Positions 25,923 through 38,422 of a DNA stretch of 64,000 nt are shown one piece after another. Origin of the DNA: Riptortus pedestris (Eukaryota; Arthropoda; Insecta; Hemiptera; Alydidae); assembly GCA_019009955.1 (NCBI GenBank), contig CM032228.1, positions 175,381,001-175,445,000 of the forward strand, given 5' to 3'. Under the pieces are notes generated by a model that made no database searches, was not told the DNA's origin, and saw only the letters and a program-made list of their open reading frames with translations. Every line of letters begins with the position of its first letter. The stretch's first letter is position 1. Made by a program: the position numbers and the translations under genes.

Positions 25923-27295
25923 GTAACCTCTGTCTGTACATTGATTTTTTTTCGCGGATTTTCACGATAACTTTTCGTTTCACATGTCATAGACACCATA
26001 ACTGCATTTTGTTTTTTTCGTGTGTGTTTGTTTGTTACCTTTTCACGCATAAACGGCTGAACCAAATTTTATGAAACTTGGTATGTATATTACTATTAGG
26101 CCAACTTAGACTTTAGGCTATATTGATATTCTCTAAGACAAACAGGGGTAAGGGTTATAAGGGAGGCCTGAAATTAAAAATACCGATATTTCGCTTCCTA
26201 TAGGTTTTTCGGCAAATATGCACATAACAAAAGTTATTTTGTTTGGTTATTTAGAGCAACTTTTATTATATTCACTTTCGTCGTAGGCTGAAGTATAAAT
26301 GAGTTATACGCTAAAAATTATAGCGGGAGTCAATAATTTTATTTGGCACAAAAAAATCAACCGATAAAAATAAAAAAATAAACCTCGGTATGTGTATTAG
26401 CACTAACGCCTTCATTATATCTAGCCATACCAACATTTCTAGGGACGGGCAGGAGTGGGGGTTGTAAGGGAGGCCTGAATTTAAAATAGTTGTCTGTACA
26501 TTGATTTTTTTCGCAAATTTTCACGATAACTTTTCGTTTCACATGTCATAGACACCATAACTACATTTTGTTTCTTTCGTGTGTGTTTGTTTGTTTGTTC
26601 TATTCGTTTTTCGGCAAATATGAACATAACAAAAGTTGTTTATTTTCTTATTTAGAGTAACTTTTGTGATATTCATTTTTGTCATTTAATAAAGTATAAA
26701 CGAGATATACACTATAAACTAAAGCGGGGGTCAACTATTTCATTGGGTGCTAACGATTGAACCGAACTTAACAAAACTCGGTATGTCAATTAGCATTAAT
26801 TCTTCCATGATTATAAGCTATATTCAAATTTTTAGGTTCGAACGGGAGTGGGGGTTATAAAGGGAGGCGTGAAATAAAAATTCGCAATATTTCGTTGTCT
26901 ATTTGTTTTTCGTCAAACGTGCACATAACAAAAGTTGTTTACTTTGTTATTTAGCGTAACTTTTGTTTTTTCAATTTTTTTCGGGAACAATGTATGAAGC
27001 AAATAATTTGCGTATAATATTGATATGCTCATCAATTCTTTCCAATATGAACTACCAGGTAGCGCATCCGAAAAAAATAATTCAAATCTATGTTAATATT
27101 TTGACCTTAATAATTCAAAGCTATGCATAATGCACAGGAAACGGAAAATATGACAATATGGAGGACAGTGAAGTCTTACTTAATCTGGGACGGGTAAATG
27201 TCAAAATATTGTGCAAAGTAAAGCCTTGCCAAAAAAAGACCATCACCATTCAGCTTCAAATGAATTCCCGGGCGAAGCCGGGTATCTGAGCTAGT
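25917..27295 (-). repeat. Family B element nested in a second HINE microsatellite
   Basis: Reverse-orientation B element: the plus strand starts 'aattgtaacctctgtctgta' against (TA)n and ends CCCGGGCGAAGCCGGGTATC then TGAGCTAGT against another (TA)n. It contains several copies of the roughly 295-bp internal unit. The placement mirrors the B copy at 20200, giving two independent cases of B inside HINE-associated (TA)n. Confidence 0.72.
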
Positions 27296-27347
<52 letters not shown>

Positions 27348-27477
27348 TTGTCTGTTAACGCTCTAGTGATCGCTAGAAATATATATTTTGAGTCAGGTCG
27401 AAAATCGTTATAAACTCAAAGATTTTGTTATATGCCTTGACTTAACCACCACTCCAACTCATAGGGTTCTTACTTTT
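27296..27477 (-). mobile_element. HINE remainder after the family B insertion, truncated
   Basis: (TA)n at 27298-27346 is followed by 'cttgtctgttaacgctctag', the HINE segment that normally follows the microsatellite, and 'gagtcaggtcgaaaatcgtt'. It is cut off at 27478, where another HINE starts. Confidence 0.6.
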
Positions 27478-27946
27478 AGCAGATTTCCCTTAAGGAAAGT
27501 CAGCTATTGAGGTCGTACTCATGGCGCGATCAAATGTCCTTCGATCCTACCCCGGATATATATATTTGTCTGTTAACACTCTAGCGGTCGCAATTTTTGT
27601 TTGACCGTTACCAAACTCGATATTTAAACGTTTTATGAAAAAAGACAGATCAAGTTCGTTAATGGCTGAACTCGGATCAGTGGGAGGGGGGGGGTTTAGA
27701 GGGGGGATTTTCGAAAATTCGAAATACCTCCGTTACCATACGTTGGATCAGAAAATCTTATTGCAAATTCAATTTACTATAAACATTGTTCTATACGTTT
27801 ATTCTCTATCTTGAATATTAACCGAGTTATTTGCATTTTTATTAAGTGTGGGCGGTAACGCTGATCGGCTCTCGTATGGAGATTTCTCTATTGTATAACT
27901 TCACGTGGGAAATCTGCTTAGTTTATGCAGCCCCTGCGTGACGGAC
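27478..27946 (-). mobile_element. Compact complete HINE (short microsatellite)
   Basis: 469 bp with both ends. The plus strand starts AGCAGATTTCCCTTAAGG (hairpin end, preceded by TTTT) and finishes CACGTGGGAAATCTGCTTAG then 'cagcccctgcgtgacggac'. The microsatellite is reduced to a few TA units at 27556-27566. The body has a G-run at 27684-27693 and the TTCGAAAATTCGAAAT segment. Confidence 0.85.
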
Positions 27947-30201
27947 GTTTTAGAAATTGTGTTACTAATCATCTCACGTCCAATTTAAATTAGAAGTTTC
28001 TGTTGCATATGCTTCATATTGCCTGCGTCACGCACTTTTTAATTTTTTTTACCTCATGGTGTCCATCAACATTAAGTTTCCGGTTTTTCACGAGCCCGTT
28101 CTTCCAATTTTCAATTAACCTTTTTCTATGGCGATCCAAATTCATAAATGGTAGTCTGAACAACGGATCTTTAATTCGTTTTCTTCATTTTCATTCGCAT
28201 TCTCTCAGTCTAACTCCCCCCCCCCTCAATCTTTTATTGTATTGAGCCCACTGATTTCGACTGTGTTTAGAAATTGTTTCAAAAGATGATTTGCTGATCA
28301 GACTTCTAGGAACCTCAGGTTATTGTCATGTATTCCATCTCAAATTGAAGGATTTTTCCCTAGGTACTGGGCCGGAAGTTGAGAGAAACCCTCCAGAAAA
28401 AACTCCCAACAGAGGAGTCTAGGTTTGCGAGTTTGTGTCTATATGGAAGACATTCTAGGGTTACCCATTAGTTGAGATACATGGACGATTAATTTATTAT
28501 TATTGAGTTGAAGGTGAGCGTTAAACCTCTTGATACATTGGGATTAATCATCTGGTATTTATTAACATAATGCGCTAATAACTATTTTGAGAGGGACTGG
28601 TTTTTTTATTTAAAATGCATTGCTTGTTAATTTATTATTCTCCGCCTGGAAATTGTACATTCAAGATTATCTCAAACATATGAACAGCACTTATTGCCAG
28701 AAAAGATAGCTAATTTTAAAAGCATATAAACTTTTTTTTTCATAACTAACGGAAAGATACTCAAACCCGAAAAGGTGACATGACATTAAGAACGAAAGAA
28801 ATATACAACATTTTTTGAATAATAGACTCATTAATCAGTAAGAATTAAAAAGAACATTTTGTATTTTAACTCATCAATAACAACAGTAGCCACTGAAAAA
28901 TGTTCTAATCCTCTACTCGTTCTTAGCAGTTATCACTCCAATGAAACACTTTGATAGCTGGCTCTCGAAATTAGTTCGGGCACCGAAGTTTATACATAAG
29001 TGAAAACGTGTGTGCATTTGTGATGTGTGCTTTTAAATCAAGCATACTTTCATTACTATTACATGATAACACTTGTAATAATTGTTTCTCGTTACAGTTA
29101 TCTAACGAATTTACGTTTAAACACATGATTGGAAGTTTGGGGGAAGAAATTCATTTTCATCTGAGCTATATTTGCGACCAGAGATTCGACTAGAATTCCT
29201 TTATGACCCCACCCTAATTGGATCTCCATCTCCGGCAGCCCAGATTAGCTCTCCAGAACTGATAATGTCCAATTAGGGCAATAGTACAATCCAATAAAGT
29301 AGTTTTAATGGAATATCTGCCACATCTATAATCCACTAGGTCTGTTTGCTCACGAAGCTAATGAGGAATATAAGTAAAAGAAGCTAAGAATGGTTAATTA
29401 CGAAGAATGTCAAAAGTTCAAAATATTACTGCTCAGAGTATACTAAAGAATCAGAGGATAGAAGAATGATAAACATCAGTGATTTAATTTTAACACGTAA
29501 GAGTTTAATTAATTTAACGTAAAATGTACGTTACAAAGCATGCTAATTTTCTGCAAAGGTCAATTTCGTATAGCAAATATTTAATACAGTGATGTAAAGT
29601 CCAGACCCCACCCCCACTTAACTTCTAAATAAAAAGACTCGACTTTGCCTGTCCAGAGAACGTTAACAAGGGTTCCATATTAAAAACCTGTCATTATAAT
29701 AATTACTATTCATTAAAGTATGACACTTACGTATATCAGTCTGTTGTGCGATAAAAACTGTCAGTTTAAAAAATAAGCAAGACAAAAGCATTAAGGAATA
29801 AATATCTGGTGGGAAAATATATAAACATAACACTGTCACTTAGTTCAATTATATTAAAGGCAGCATAAAATGAACGACAGACTAATCACATTAGGTTCCT
29901 GTCAATTTAATATTCCCTTAAAGGATATTTTGTTTCGTTTAGGAAAATGTTAAGATCCATTTTAGAATTTCTTTGACTAAATATAAGGTATTAATAAGAG
30001 TCACCAGCAGAGTTTGTTTTAAAGTATGCTGAAGGTAAAAATGTTGAGTAGCTAATAAAAACGTGCACAACCTGCACACATACTAAAAAAATTCAATTTA
30101 CAATTTTAATTGAGAATTAATAAGAATTAGCAAGTCAGATATATCATCTACTCTTACGGTATGAACGTGTGCTTGTGGATGTATGTTGATGTGTGTGTAC
30201 A

Positions 30202-30202
<1 letters not shown>
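27947..30202. other. Noncoding stretch, nothing recognised
   Basis: 29195-29300 and 28070-28240 are slightly less AT-rich; no domain, RNA or repeat family could be assigned. Confidence 0.45.

Positions 30203-30239
<37 letters not shown>
30203..30239. repeat. (GT)n microsatellite
   Basis: About 18 uninterrupted GT units. Confidence 0.95.
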
Positions 30240-30240
<1 letters not shown>

Positions 30241-30907
30241 ATTTACTATGTTTATAGTTGTCCGGTTTCATGCAAAACTATTGATATTATTTAAGTTTTT
30301 GTCATATCAGGTACAAAAGACCGTATTTCTATTACATTTCAGTTAAATACCTTATCTGTATTTAAATAGTGGCGCACACAAATATATTAATTTATCTAAA
30401 ATTTATGTTTTTTTTAAAAAATTTATAAAGACTTGTACTTCAAATCCATTCTAAATATAAACAAAATTTTGTTTGTCTCGTTGAAATAAAGATATTTTAT
30501 TTTACACGGAAAAAATACCTGAGGAAAGGTGTTTAATTCACTGTATTAAGTGGCTATTCTAGTAACCGGAACCATTTGCATTAAAAAATGAGAGAGAGAG
30601 AAAAAAGAAGAATAAAAAGGAAATCAATTAGAAACTTTGGCAGATAGAGTTCCCTTCTCAGGAGCAGTAATTGGGGAATCACTCCCATTTTTTGTACTTT
30701 AATTATTTTCATCTGAAAGGTTGTTTTCATCGGCCTACCGAAATAAATAAAAAAAAGTGAATCAACCTTCGATTACGAATTCTGGTTTTATTAAATTTTA
30801 TACGTGTTTCAATAAAACCTATTGAACGAACCTTACAACTCATCAACACCTGCACTTTTTCTTTTTCAATTTTTTTTTATTTTTTTTTCTCACCTACAAT
30901 GAAAAAA
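30240..30907. other. AT-rich noncoding stretch, nothing recognised
   Basis: Only a short (GA)n run near 30590 and T-rich tracts near 30860-30890 stand out. Confidence 0.5.
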
Positions 30908-31435
30908 GTCCGTCACGCAGGGGCTGCGTAAACTAAGCAGATTTCCCACGTGAAGTTTTACAATAGAGAAATCTGCCTAATAACAACTGTAGTAGTAAGA
31001 AACCTCTAAACCTAAAACATTATTTAGGGCGTAATAACCCAGAAGTTTCTAGCCCCAAACAGTTAACCTAACCTCTAAACCTATTCACGAGGGACGAATA
31101 GTTATGGAAATGGCCACCAGAGCTCTCGGCGGAAAGTCCGAACATGCAGATTACAAATGCAAATATCTCGGTTAATATTCAAGATAGAGAATAAATGCAT
31201 ATAACAATATTTATAGTAAATTTAATTTCCAATAAGATTGGTTCTATACAATTTTACGATCCAATGCATAATAACGGAGATATTTCGAATTTTTGAAAAT
31301 CCCCCCCTCTAAACCCCCCTTCCACTGGTCCGATTTCAGCCGTTAACGAACTTGATCTTCCTTTTTACATAAAACGATTAAATACCGAGTTTGGTGACGA
31401 TTAAACAAAAATTGCGACCGCTAGAGTGTTAACAG

Positions 31436-31492
<57 letters not shown>

Positions 31493-31645
31493 TATATATA
31501 TATATATATAGACATATATATAGTATTGAACGGACCTCATTTTCGTCATCTCCTGGGTAGGATCGATGTACATTTGAAGAAATTTTTCGAAAATTCCGTC
31601 ATGAGTACTACCTCAATAGCTGATTTCCCTTAAGGGAAATCTGCT
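30908..31645 (+). mobile_element. Complete HINE (copy a)
   Basis: It starts GTCCGTCACGCAGGGGCTG after an A-run and ends with the palindrome GATTTCCCTTAAGGGAAATC followed by TGCTAA. The 12-bp repeat AGCAGATTTCCC near the 5' end recurs inverted at the 3' terminus, the asymmetric terminal inverted repeat arrangement described for Helentrons and their HINE derivatives. The core holds a (TA)n tract (31439-31522). It shares a subfamily-specific block of about 110 bp (30970-31085) with the copy at 52692. No coding capacity. Confidence 0.88.
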
Positions 31646-31869
31646 AACAGCTGAAATAAATACATTCCATTTTCGATTTAAGTAGAAAGATTCCAATTAA
31701 AGATGTTTTGCAATAACAAATTCCTCCTCTCATCTACCAACGGGGGAAATTCTCACAAGACTTCAGAAATATTTTTTCTTTGTTCTAATCGAATGTAACT
31801 TTCTTTTCAACCGGGTGGTCGGAGGAACACGTTTACTTTCCATTACACATTTAGTAGCCCATGCTACAA

Positions 31870-31975
31870 ATGAAATCAGCTATTGAGGTCCCACTCATGA
31901 CGCTATTTTCGAAAAATGTCATCAAATGACCATCGTTCCTACCCAGGAGATGACGAAAATGAGGTGTGTTCAAAA

Positions 31976-32029
<54 letters not shown>

Positions 32030-32607
32030 CTGTTAACGCTGTAGCGGTCACAATATTTGTTCGATCGTTATGATTTAAACGTTTTATGTAAAATAAAAGA
32101 TCATGTTCGTTAATGGCAGAAATCAGACCAATGGGAGGGGGTTGAGAGGGGGAATACTTGAATCTCTTGATATTGTTTTCATGAGACCTGTATTATAGGA
32201 GATACATGCAAATACGTTCACTAATGACGTAATCAATTATGATTTTATGTTGTAACTCGAAAATATTTATTTGAACTATACTATGCTCGATATTTAACCC
32301 TCTTCTGTCAACACTAAAGTTCATATTTCTTTGCGGCTGAAATTGTACCTGGAGTAGTGGGGTAGTTATTATTATTATGAGTTGGATCGTAAAATGTTAT
32401 ATTAACAATCTTCTTAAAGTATTGATTGCATTTGTTGTTCTATGTACTATTATTCGAGATATTAGTACTTCGGTGATTTCAGCCCACAGTACCCCCCCCT
32501 CCCTAGCCCCTCCCTTTCAACCCATCGGTTTTTTACATAGAAATAGGTAATGTGGTGAAGTATGCTATACCACCATGCGGGAAATCAACTTAGTTAACGC
32601 CTGGTGG
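31870..32607 (-). mobile_element. HINE in inverted orientation to copy a
   Basis: The plus strand reads 'gaaatcagctattgaggtcc', 'cctacccaggagatgacgaa', (TA)n at 31979-32024, 'tgtctgttaacgctgtagcg', the G-rich and 'gttcgttaatggcag' segments, an extra diverged body block (32280-32520), and ends 'GCGGGAAATCAACTTAGTTA'. The 3' hairpin has lost one arm and the 5' end is diverged. Only about 225 bp separate it from copy a. Confidence 0.75.
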
Positions 32608-33457
32608 CCTTTTTCCCCTAATCCTAACCTATCCTACCTTCTCTAATGTTTTCCACCAGTATGGCTGGGTATAACATCATTAGCTACTTTTGCCATAAAA
32701 CTACTAAAACTGTCCTGGCCAGAGGCAGAATACACCAGAGATTACTGATGATGAAGATATTCCTCAAAGTCTTTTGTAGATTAAATATACTTATAATGGA
32801 ATTGGGAAGATGGTTTTGGCAACGAAAAGTAACACAATACCTGTGCAATTCTTCATTGATATCTTAGCCAGCTACCATTAAATACGATTCAAGTGTTTTT
32901 TTGGCGTTTTAAATTATTGATAAATTCTAGTTTCCTCTAGTCGGTGTACTAACATGGACATATTGAAGAGTTGTTGGTGATCCCGCATTCCCGTTAAAAA
33001 GTAATCTTTCCCGAAAAAAAATCATTTTTTGAATTAGAAAAATGCCTCCATCTGACCCATTACACCTAAAATAAATAGAATGATTTTGATGTGATAACAA
33101 ACATTTTAGTTGGTGGCCTTAAAGCATATATTTAAAACGAAAATGATGATTGGTTGAGCCGAGGTGTTGATATTTCCTTATTAATAGTAGTCGGGGGTGT
33201 ATGAAAAGCTCGTTATCCCTTTACGGGGGTGTTGTTAATTACAACCCCAAGGACATACTAATATATACACGACAGGTAGTAGCATTATTTTAGCTTTAGT
33301 ACGAATACTTGAATCTCCCTTTACAATGTTTCTATTAAATTAAAGTTTTTAAATAAATCTGGCAACATTTTTATTGGCCTCGTTAAATATTCAGGACAAT
33401 TTATTTATCTATTCTGAGTTGGTATTCTGGCAGATGGAAGTGACTACTAATGTAGGT
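32608..33457. other. Noncoding stretch, nothing recognised
   Basis: A coding-like run around 32700-32875 (73 codons in one frame, a protein-like second frame with one stop) was seen but matches no family I know. Confidence 0.4.
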
Positions 33458-33821
33458 AGGATGAAAGAATTGGCTACGCTTCCGCTATAACAATTTATTA
33501 AAACGGCAGAGCGCTTTCATTACAGAGTCAGAGCCCTGTTGACACACAAAAACAATAATTACTATCTCTATTAAAATATTTTAGATTGGGAGGGGGGTAG
33601 GGGGGTTTATGAAAAGTTTTATACCTTATTTAGTCTTAAGAATGATAGTTTTTATTGTTATATGTTATCGAGGTTACCCCTTATTTAAAATATATAATAG
33701 AAATAGTAATTATTGTTTTTGAGTGTCAACAGGGCACTGACGATGATGCACTGCACCGAAAGCGCTCTGCCGTTTTAATAAATTGCAATAGCGGAAAGAA
33801 TTGGTTACATTCTTTCATCCT
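33458..33821. repeat. Inverted repeat, ~130-bp arms, probable Penelope-type terminal structure
   Basis: Arms 33458-33586 and 33683-33821 are reverse complements with scattered differences, separated by about 96 bp containing a G-rich patch. Shared segments include 'aggatgaaagaat', 'aatttattaaaacggcagag', 'ccctgttgacac' and 'aaaaacaataattactat'. The right arm carries a hammerhead-like core (next entry); in the left arm the equivalent core is mutated. Penelope-like elements are known to have repeated, often inverted, termini with hammerhead motifs, which is the basis for the class call. Confidence 0.7.
33733..33771 (+). ncRNA. Hammerhead-ribozyme-like core
   Basis: The order is GGCA, CTGACGA, a stem-loop (GATGC-ACT-GCACC after one bulged T), GAAA, GCGC, T, C, TGCC. 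This fits a type I hammerhead with a very short stem III. CUGANGA and GAAA are both intact, stem I can pair GGCA with UGCC, A15.1 can pair with U16.1 around a G-C pair, and the cleavage nucleotide would be C33767. Stem II has one mismatch and one bulge. Short-stem-III type I hammerheads are known from Penelope-like elements. Cleavage activity is not shown. Confidence 0.55.
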
Positions 33822-35147
33822 ACCTTCATTTTTATCTATGTTATGCTACATCAATCATATGCTCCAACCTGGGAACAATTTATTTCTCCTACATTGGGCA
33901 GTAAATAATGACCTTTATCACAAGTAAATTGAAATTAACACACATTAAGTGCAGACTATTTATAAACGCTTTACTCTGTGTCTCATGGAATAAACAACAA
34001 ATACAGAAGAAAAGGTTCTTAAAAGAATTCTTTATTTTCTGAATACGAATTCCGAATGACGGTTTCACCACCCTTTCCTTCGGTAAATCGAACCTCAGAT
34101 ATAGATAACATAATAACAAGACGAAAGACAACACACGTATACGTAATATCATGTGCTCCTAAATATTTGTTTACTTCCATTTTTTTTTGTTCCTTCTAAG
34201 AAAGAAATTCCAAATAACTCTCATTTATTCGAAAATACAATTTATGTGCCCAGAGTCTATGCGACAATCATCTACTGTGTCCTCTTGACACACATTACAC
34301 TTTTAGCATAATTTTCGAACTTGGTATTAATACCAGTAAAACTGTTAAAAGTTCTAAATAATAATAAAAATGTACGTAAATCCTAAGAAACAATTATAAA
34401 AAAAGAAATCGTCTGTGGGATTAATCCCGCGTATATAAAAAATAATAATAAACAATAAAATGACAAATAATAAAAATAAAAATGGATAAATATTATCCTC
34501 CGGTCAGCTCAGATAACAAAAGAAATGGACAAAGTAACTCATTTAAACGAAAGAAAATTGCCTTAAATATTTGTCTTAACTCTAGATAAGAAAAGAATTA
34601 AAGGGAAATTTGTATTTTTTTCACCAATCTTTGATAATAGACAATTTGAGCTTGTATCGTCAGGGGAAGGATTCGCACAGAGCAGGAGAACAAGTCTCGG
34701 CCGACAGCTGCATAAGATGTACAGGAAACAAGGAAACCGAGAAACACAAATAAACTGATCTCTCCCAATGAAGTTCAGTATAGGAAGCATGGCTTCGTCA
34801 AGGTAAACAGATTCCTAAAGCACGTTCATACTCCCCCAATAGCTCCCAATGGAATGAATAGTTCAGCAACAGGCCGGTAGGCGGCTGCAAATCTACAGGT
34901 ACTTCCTTGATAGCAAAACCCACACCAAATTCAGATTATGGACGCTTAAGACGGAATCTATTTGATTGCCTCTCAACAAAAGTATGCTGCGTAGTTAGAA
35001 AAATAAAAAATACTTAATTGACAAAAATAGCCAACAAAAACATTTCTTAAATTTATTAAAATAACGATAACAAATATAAGTATTCAGGAGAACATCTACA
35101 TTTTAACAATAATCCAACAATTGAAATTCAAGTAGACTAATATTTAT
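33822..35147. other. AT-rich noncoding stretch, nothing recognised
   Basis: 34620-34900 is GC-richer without a recognisable domain. Confidence 0.45.
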
Positions 35148-35255
35148 ATTATTTATTAATGTCCGCTGTGTCCCACTATGGCTAATTGGGGCGGGTTACC
35201 TACAGGTTACCACCTTTTTCCAACCAGGGTGGGACATAGCTAACCTAAGCCTCAA
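35148..35255 (-). repeat. Internally deleted SINE
   Basis: The tail-side body ('ttattaatgtcc', 'gctaattggggcgggttacc', 'caaccagggtggga') joins directly to the extreme 5' head ('atagctaacctaagcctc'). The middle with the B-box is missing. Confidence 0.75.
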
Positions 35256-36889
35256 AGTACTCTAATAATAACTAAAAAGTAGACAAATAATAACTTTCAC
35301 AAAAAAAAATTTAAAGCACGAGAACACTCACTCCTACGAGCACTTATGTATTAATTCTAGATATATGCTAATAATAATATAACATTATTGATATAATGCA
35401 TTAATATAACATAATAACAGAAAGGATCTCCCCGATACCCACATTAGCAGCTTTTCGATAAGAGTGACTGTTGATCTTCACAAGATCCCCGCATGACACC
35501 TCTATCTCATTCACATGTTGCGGTTCTTGGAGACCAGCAAATCGAGCTTTATCTCTAACCCATCCATCTTTTTTTTCTTCTCCGAAATGGATACTAACCT
35601 CGATTTGTCATTCTTCATGGTCTTGCAATTACATTTTTATTTATTTATTTGTCTTGTGTTCAGCTTTAATTTCCTACCAATGTATGAACAATAACAGGAA
35701 ATAGAGAGCTTCAGATTTCCCATTCTGCTGTAAATTATGTTAAGTCGGACATGACCAGAAGTCTTGATTTCACAAGGAAACTGAAGGCAGTCTCATCGAA
35801 ACTCAGGAAACATTAAAGTGATACGGTAAACCATAAGAATACTTAAAATACTTTCTTATGTACTTGCTCCTCACCACATTGTATAATCTAGCCCATTAGG
35901 GAGAAGGACTTGGATTCCCAAGGGGAATATCTGGGCTATTGCAGAAGGCAGATGATGGAGTTTCCTTTAGCCTGAGTGAGCTGCGGCCTCCTTATTAACT
36001 CTAAGCCTGAGCATCGTTATCTCACTTCCCTATTCTTGTTCATAACTACCTCTACACCACCAACGGTCTTACCCCAGCTCTTATCGCCAGCAGAGCAAGT
36101 GAGTAATTGGCAAAGTTTGAGGCAATTACTTACCAAAAGGTGAGCATATGCAAAGTCTTAAGCTAACCTTTTATTAGCGTTACATTTTTCTTGCATTTGA
36201 AATGTACCTTTAACCCAGTAACTCCTATTAATATGGACAATGTATATACTATGATAAATGATGATGATTTCTATTTTCAAATAAAATTTTAAAAATTATT
36301 TCCTCCAATTTCATTTGTCATATGAGTGCAAATTCAGAACGGAAGATATTCAGCGCTTGATGAAGCTGACGTGCTGTTTATCCCGGGCAACGAGTCTTTC
36401 TAAAGTATTACATCAAAAACGACTTAAACTATGTTTATTAACTAACGTGTAAGAATAGGCTTTAAAGACATTCCACTTAAAATTGGATTTCGAAACGATC
36501 TGAAGATAGGGTAGGTAACAAGTATAATAGACGATAGGTTTTAATATGCCTAAGCTGATTAATGTGAACGTGGATTTAACATAAAATCAAATTTTAATAT
36601 AAAAACAAATATTTATTCCAATATGCATACAAGACTATTAGCATGCCCCAGGGGTAACTACTTCAAGCCAAACTGATGACGTCATTCCAATTCCCATTCT
36701 CACTCTTTAGTTCTGTGATATTTGGCTTATTGTTAATGTGAGATGAGTAGGTGTCAGGGTAGGCTAAACAAAGAAATACAAATAACTAGATTAATATTGG
36801 ATTTAGAGAGAAAAAAATGTATGGAAAAATAATTGTCGAACATGTTTAACAAGATTGCTTATATAATATGTTTCCTATCTGACTCATAA
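35256..36889. other. Noncoding stretch, nothing recognised
   Basis: 35900-36110 is less AT-rich; no gene or repeat family recognised. Confidence 0.45.
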
Positions 36890-37046
36890 TAACCAGTTTT
36901 ATCTTACAGCCCTCTCTACCAACACACCCCGTGGTCCGATTTCAGTAATTTACGAACTCGGTAGTTAGTTTTACATAAAACAATAAATGTTGATTTGAGG
37001 TAAAATAAAAATTGCGCTGCCTGAGCTTTAGCACACACACACACTC
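36890..37046 (+). repeat. Degenerate HINE body fragment
   Basis: 'ctgactcataataacc', C-rich 'aacacaccccgtggtccgat', 'ttcagtaatttacgaactcg', 'ttttacataaaacaataaat', 'aaaaattgcgctgcctgagc' and a short (CA)n follow the HINE body order seen at 37805-38422. Confidence 0.5.
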
Positions 37047-37255
37047 GTTAATCAAGAAGTTCACGGACATTGAGCAAGAAGCTGAAAGGGTCAGCTACAA
37101 CATTTTCTGGCACTAGGGAGATATTTGTGATGTGGAAGGCTCATTCTTGGATGCCTGCACCAGCAGCGGTGGCTACCCTGAAATACTAACCTCCAAAGTG
37201 TTTTATGGATCAGATCTCATATTAAAGACGTCGAACAATCAGTCACATAAGTAAC
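37047..37255 (+). other. Coding-like segment with one internal stop
   Basis: One plus-strand frame reads about 68 codons with a single TAG. It contains KKFTDIEQEAERV before the stop and EGSFLDACTSSGGYPEILTS after it. Amino-acid composition and GC content look protein-like compared with the surroundings. I do not recognise a family; it may be a pseudogene or transposon fragment. Confidence 0.2.
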
Positions 37256-37450
37256 ACCATTTAATCGTTTTCCCATCACTACATTTGTTCAGATTAAAAT
37301 TTAACAGTTTCTGCCCAGTTCCTCGCCTTTACAGATCAATACGTCCACTTAAAAACTAGACATTCTGTTGGGCGCTAAAATTTAGCTTAGATCCCCTCTT
37401 TGGGTATTTCTTACTTTCATTTGTCGTAAGTTATTCTCCGGCAGAATTAT

Positions 37451-37468
37451 CCACACACACACACACAC

Positions 37469-37510
<42 letters not shown>
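37451..37510. repeat. (CA)n(TA)n microsatellite
   Basis: About nine CA units followed by about 20 TA units, with no HINE-specific sequence on either side. Confidence 0.93.
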
Positions 37511-37513
<3 letters not shown>

Positions 37514-37804
37514 TTATATTACATCCTTCTTATATTCCTTTTGTACATATGACTATTCGTATTCTGTCACTAAAACATTATACTGTTAGACTATCTTCCC
37601 TTTTAAATAAAGGAAACTTTCAAAGCACTCATGTTAGAAAGCAGTCAGAAATTACGAGGCAAGGCATTTTATAAGTTTTACAACATTATAGACCGTTTTT
37701 CTCTAAGAATAATATTTATTTAAAAATAATCATCAGAGAAATCCTCCGTTTACAATTAATTATAAACTACAAGATCAAGTTTACAAAACAGTAATAAATA
37801 AAAG

Positions 37805-38232
37805 TCCGTCACGCAGGGGCTGCGTAAACTAAGCAGATTTCCCACGTGAAGTTTTACAATAGAGACATTTCACGAGAGTCAAGCAGTTAAGGAAACGGCC
37901 GATCTAGCTTTTGGCGGGAAAGTCACCCATCCGTTAGCCGCCCAGATTTAATAAAAATGAAAATATCTCGGTTAATATTCAAGATAGAGCACAAATGTAT
38001 ATAACAATATTTATAGTAAATTTAATTTGCAATAAGATTGATTCTGTACAATATTTCGATCCGACGTATAGTAACGGAGATATTTCGAATTTTCGAAAAT
38101 CCTCCCTTCTAAACCCCCCCCCTCCCACTGGTCCGATTTCAGCCGTTAACGATCTTTCTTTTTATATAAAACGACTAAATATCGAGTTTGGTAACGATCA
38201 AACAAAAATTGCGACCGCTAGAGCGGTAACAG

Positions 38233-38300
<68 letters not shown>

Positions 38301-38422
38301 TTTTGAACGGACCTCATTTTCGTCATCTACTAGGTAGGATCGATGGACATTTGAAGAAAAATTTCAAAAATTCCGTCATGAGAAAAACCTCAATAGCTGA
38401 TTTCCCTTAAGGGAAATCTGCT
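37805..38422 (+). mobile_element. Complete HINE (copy b)
   Basis: 618 bp from GTCCGTCACGCAGGGGCTG to the hairpin GATTTCCCTTAAGGGAAATC plus TGCT, inserted between A residues. The (TA)n core is at 38238-38297. It lacks the 110-bp block of copies a and c but carries a 'cgagagtcaagcagttaagg' variant. The asymmetric 12-bp inverted repeats are perfect. Confidence 0.9.

Noticed and set aside
32646..32867. Host exon around 32.7 kb
   Set aside because: The protein-like frame contains a stop, borders are not convincing, and no family was recognised.
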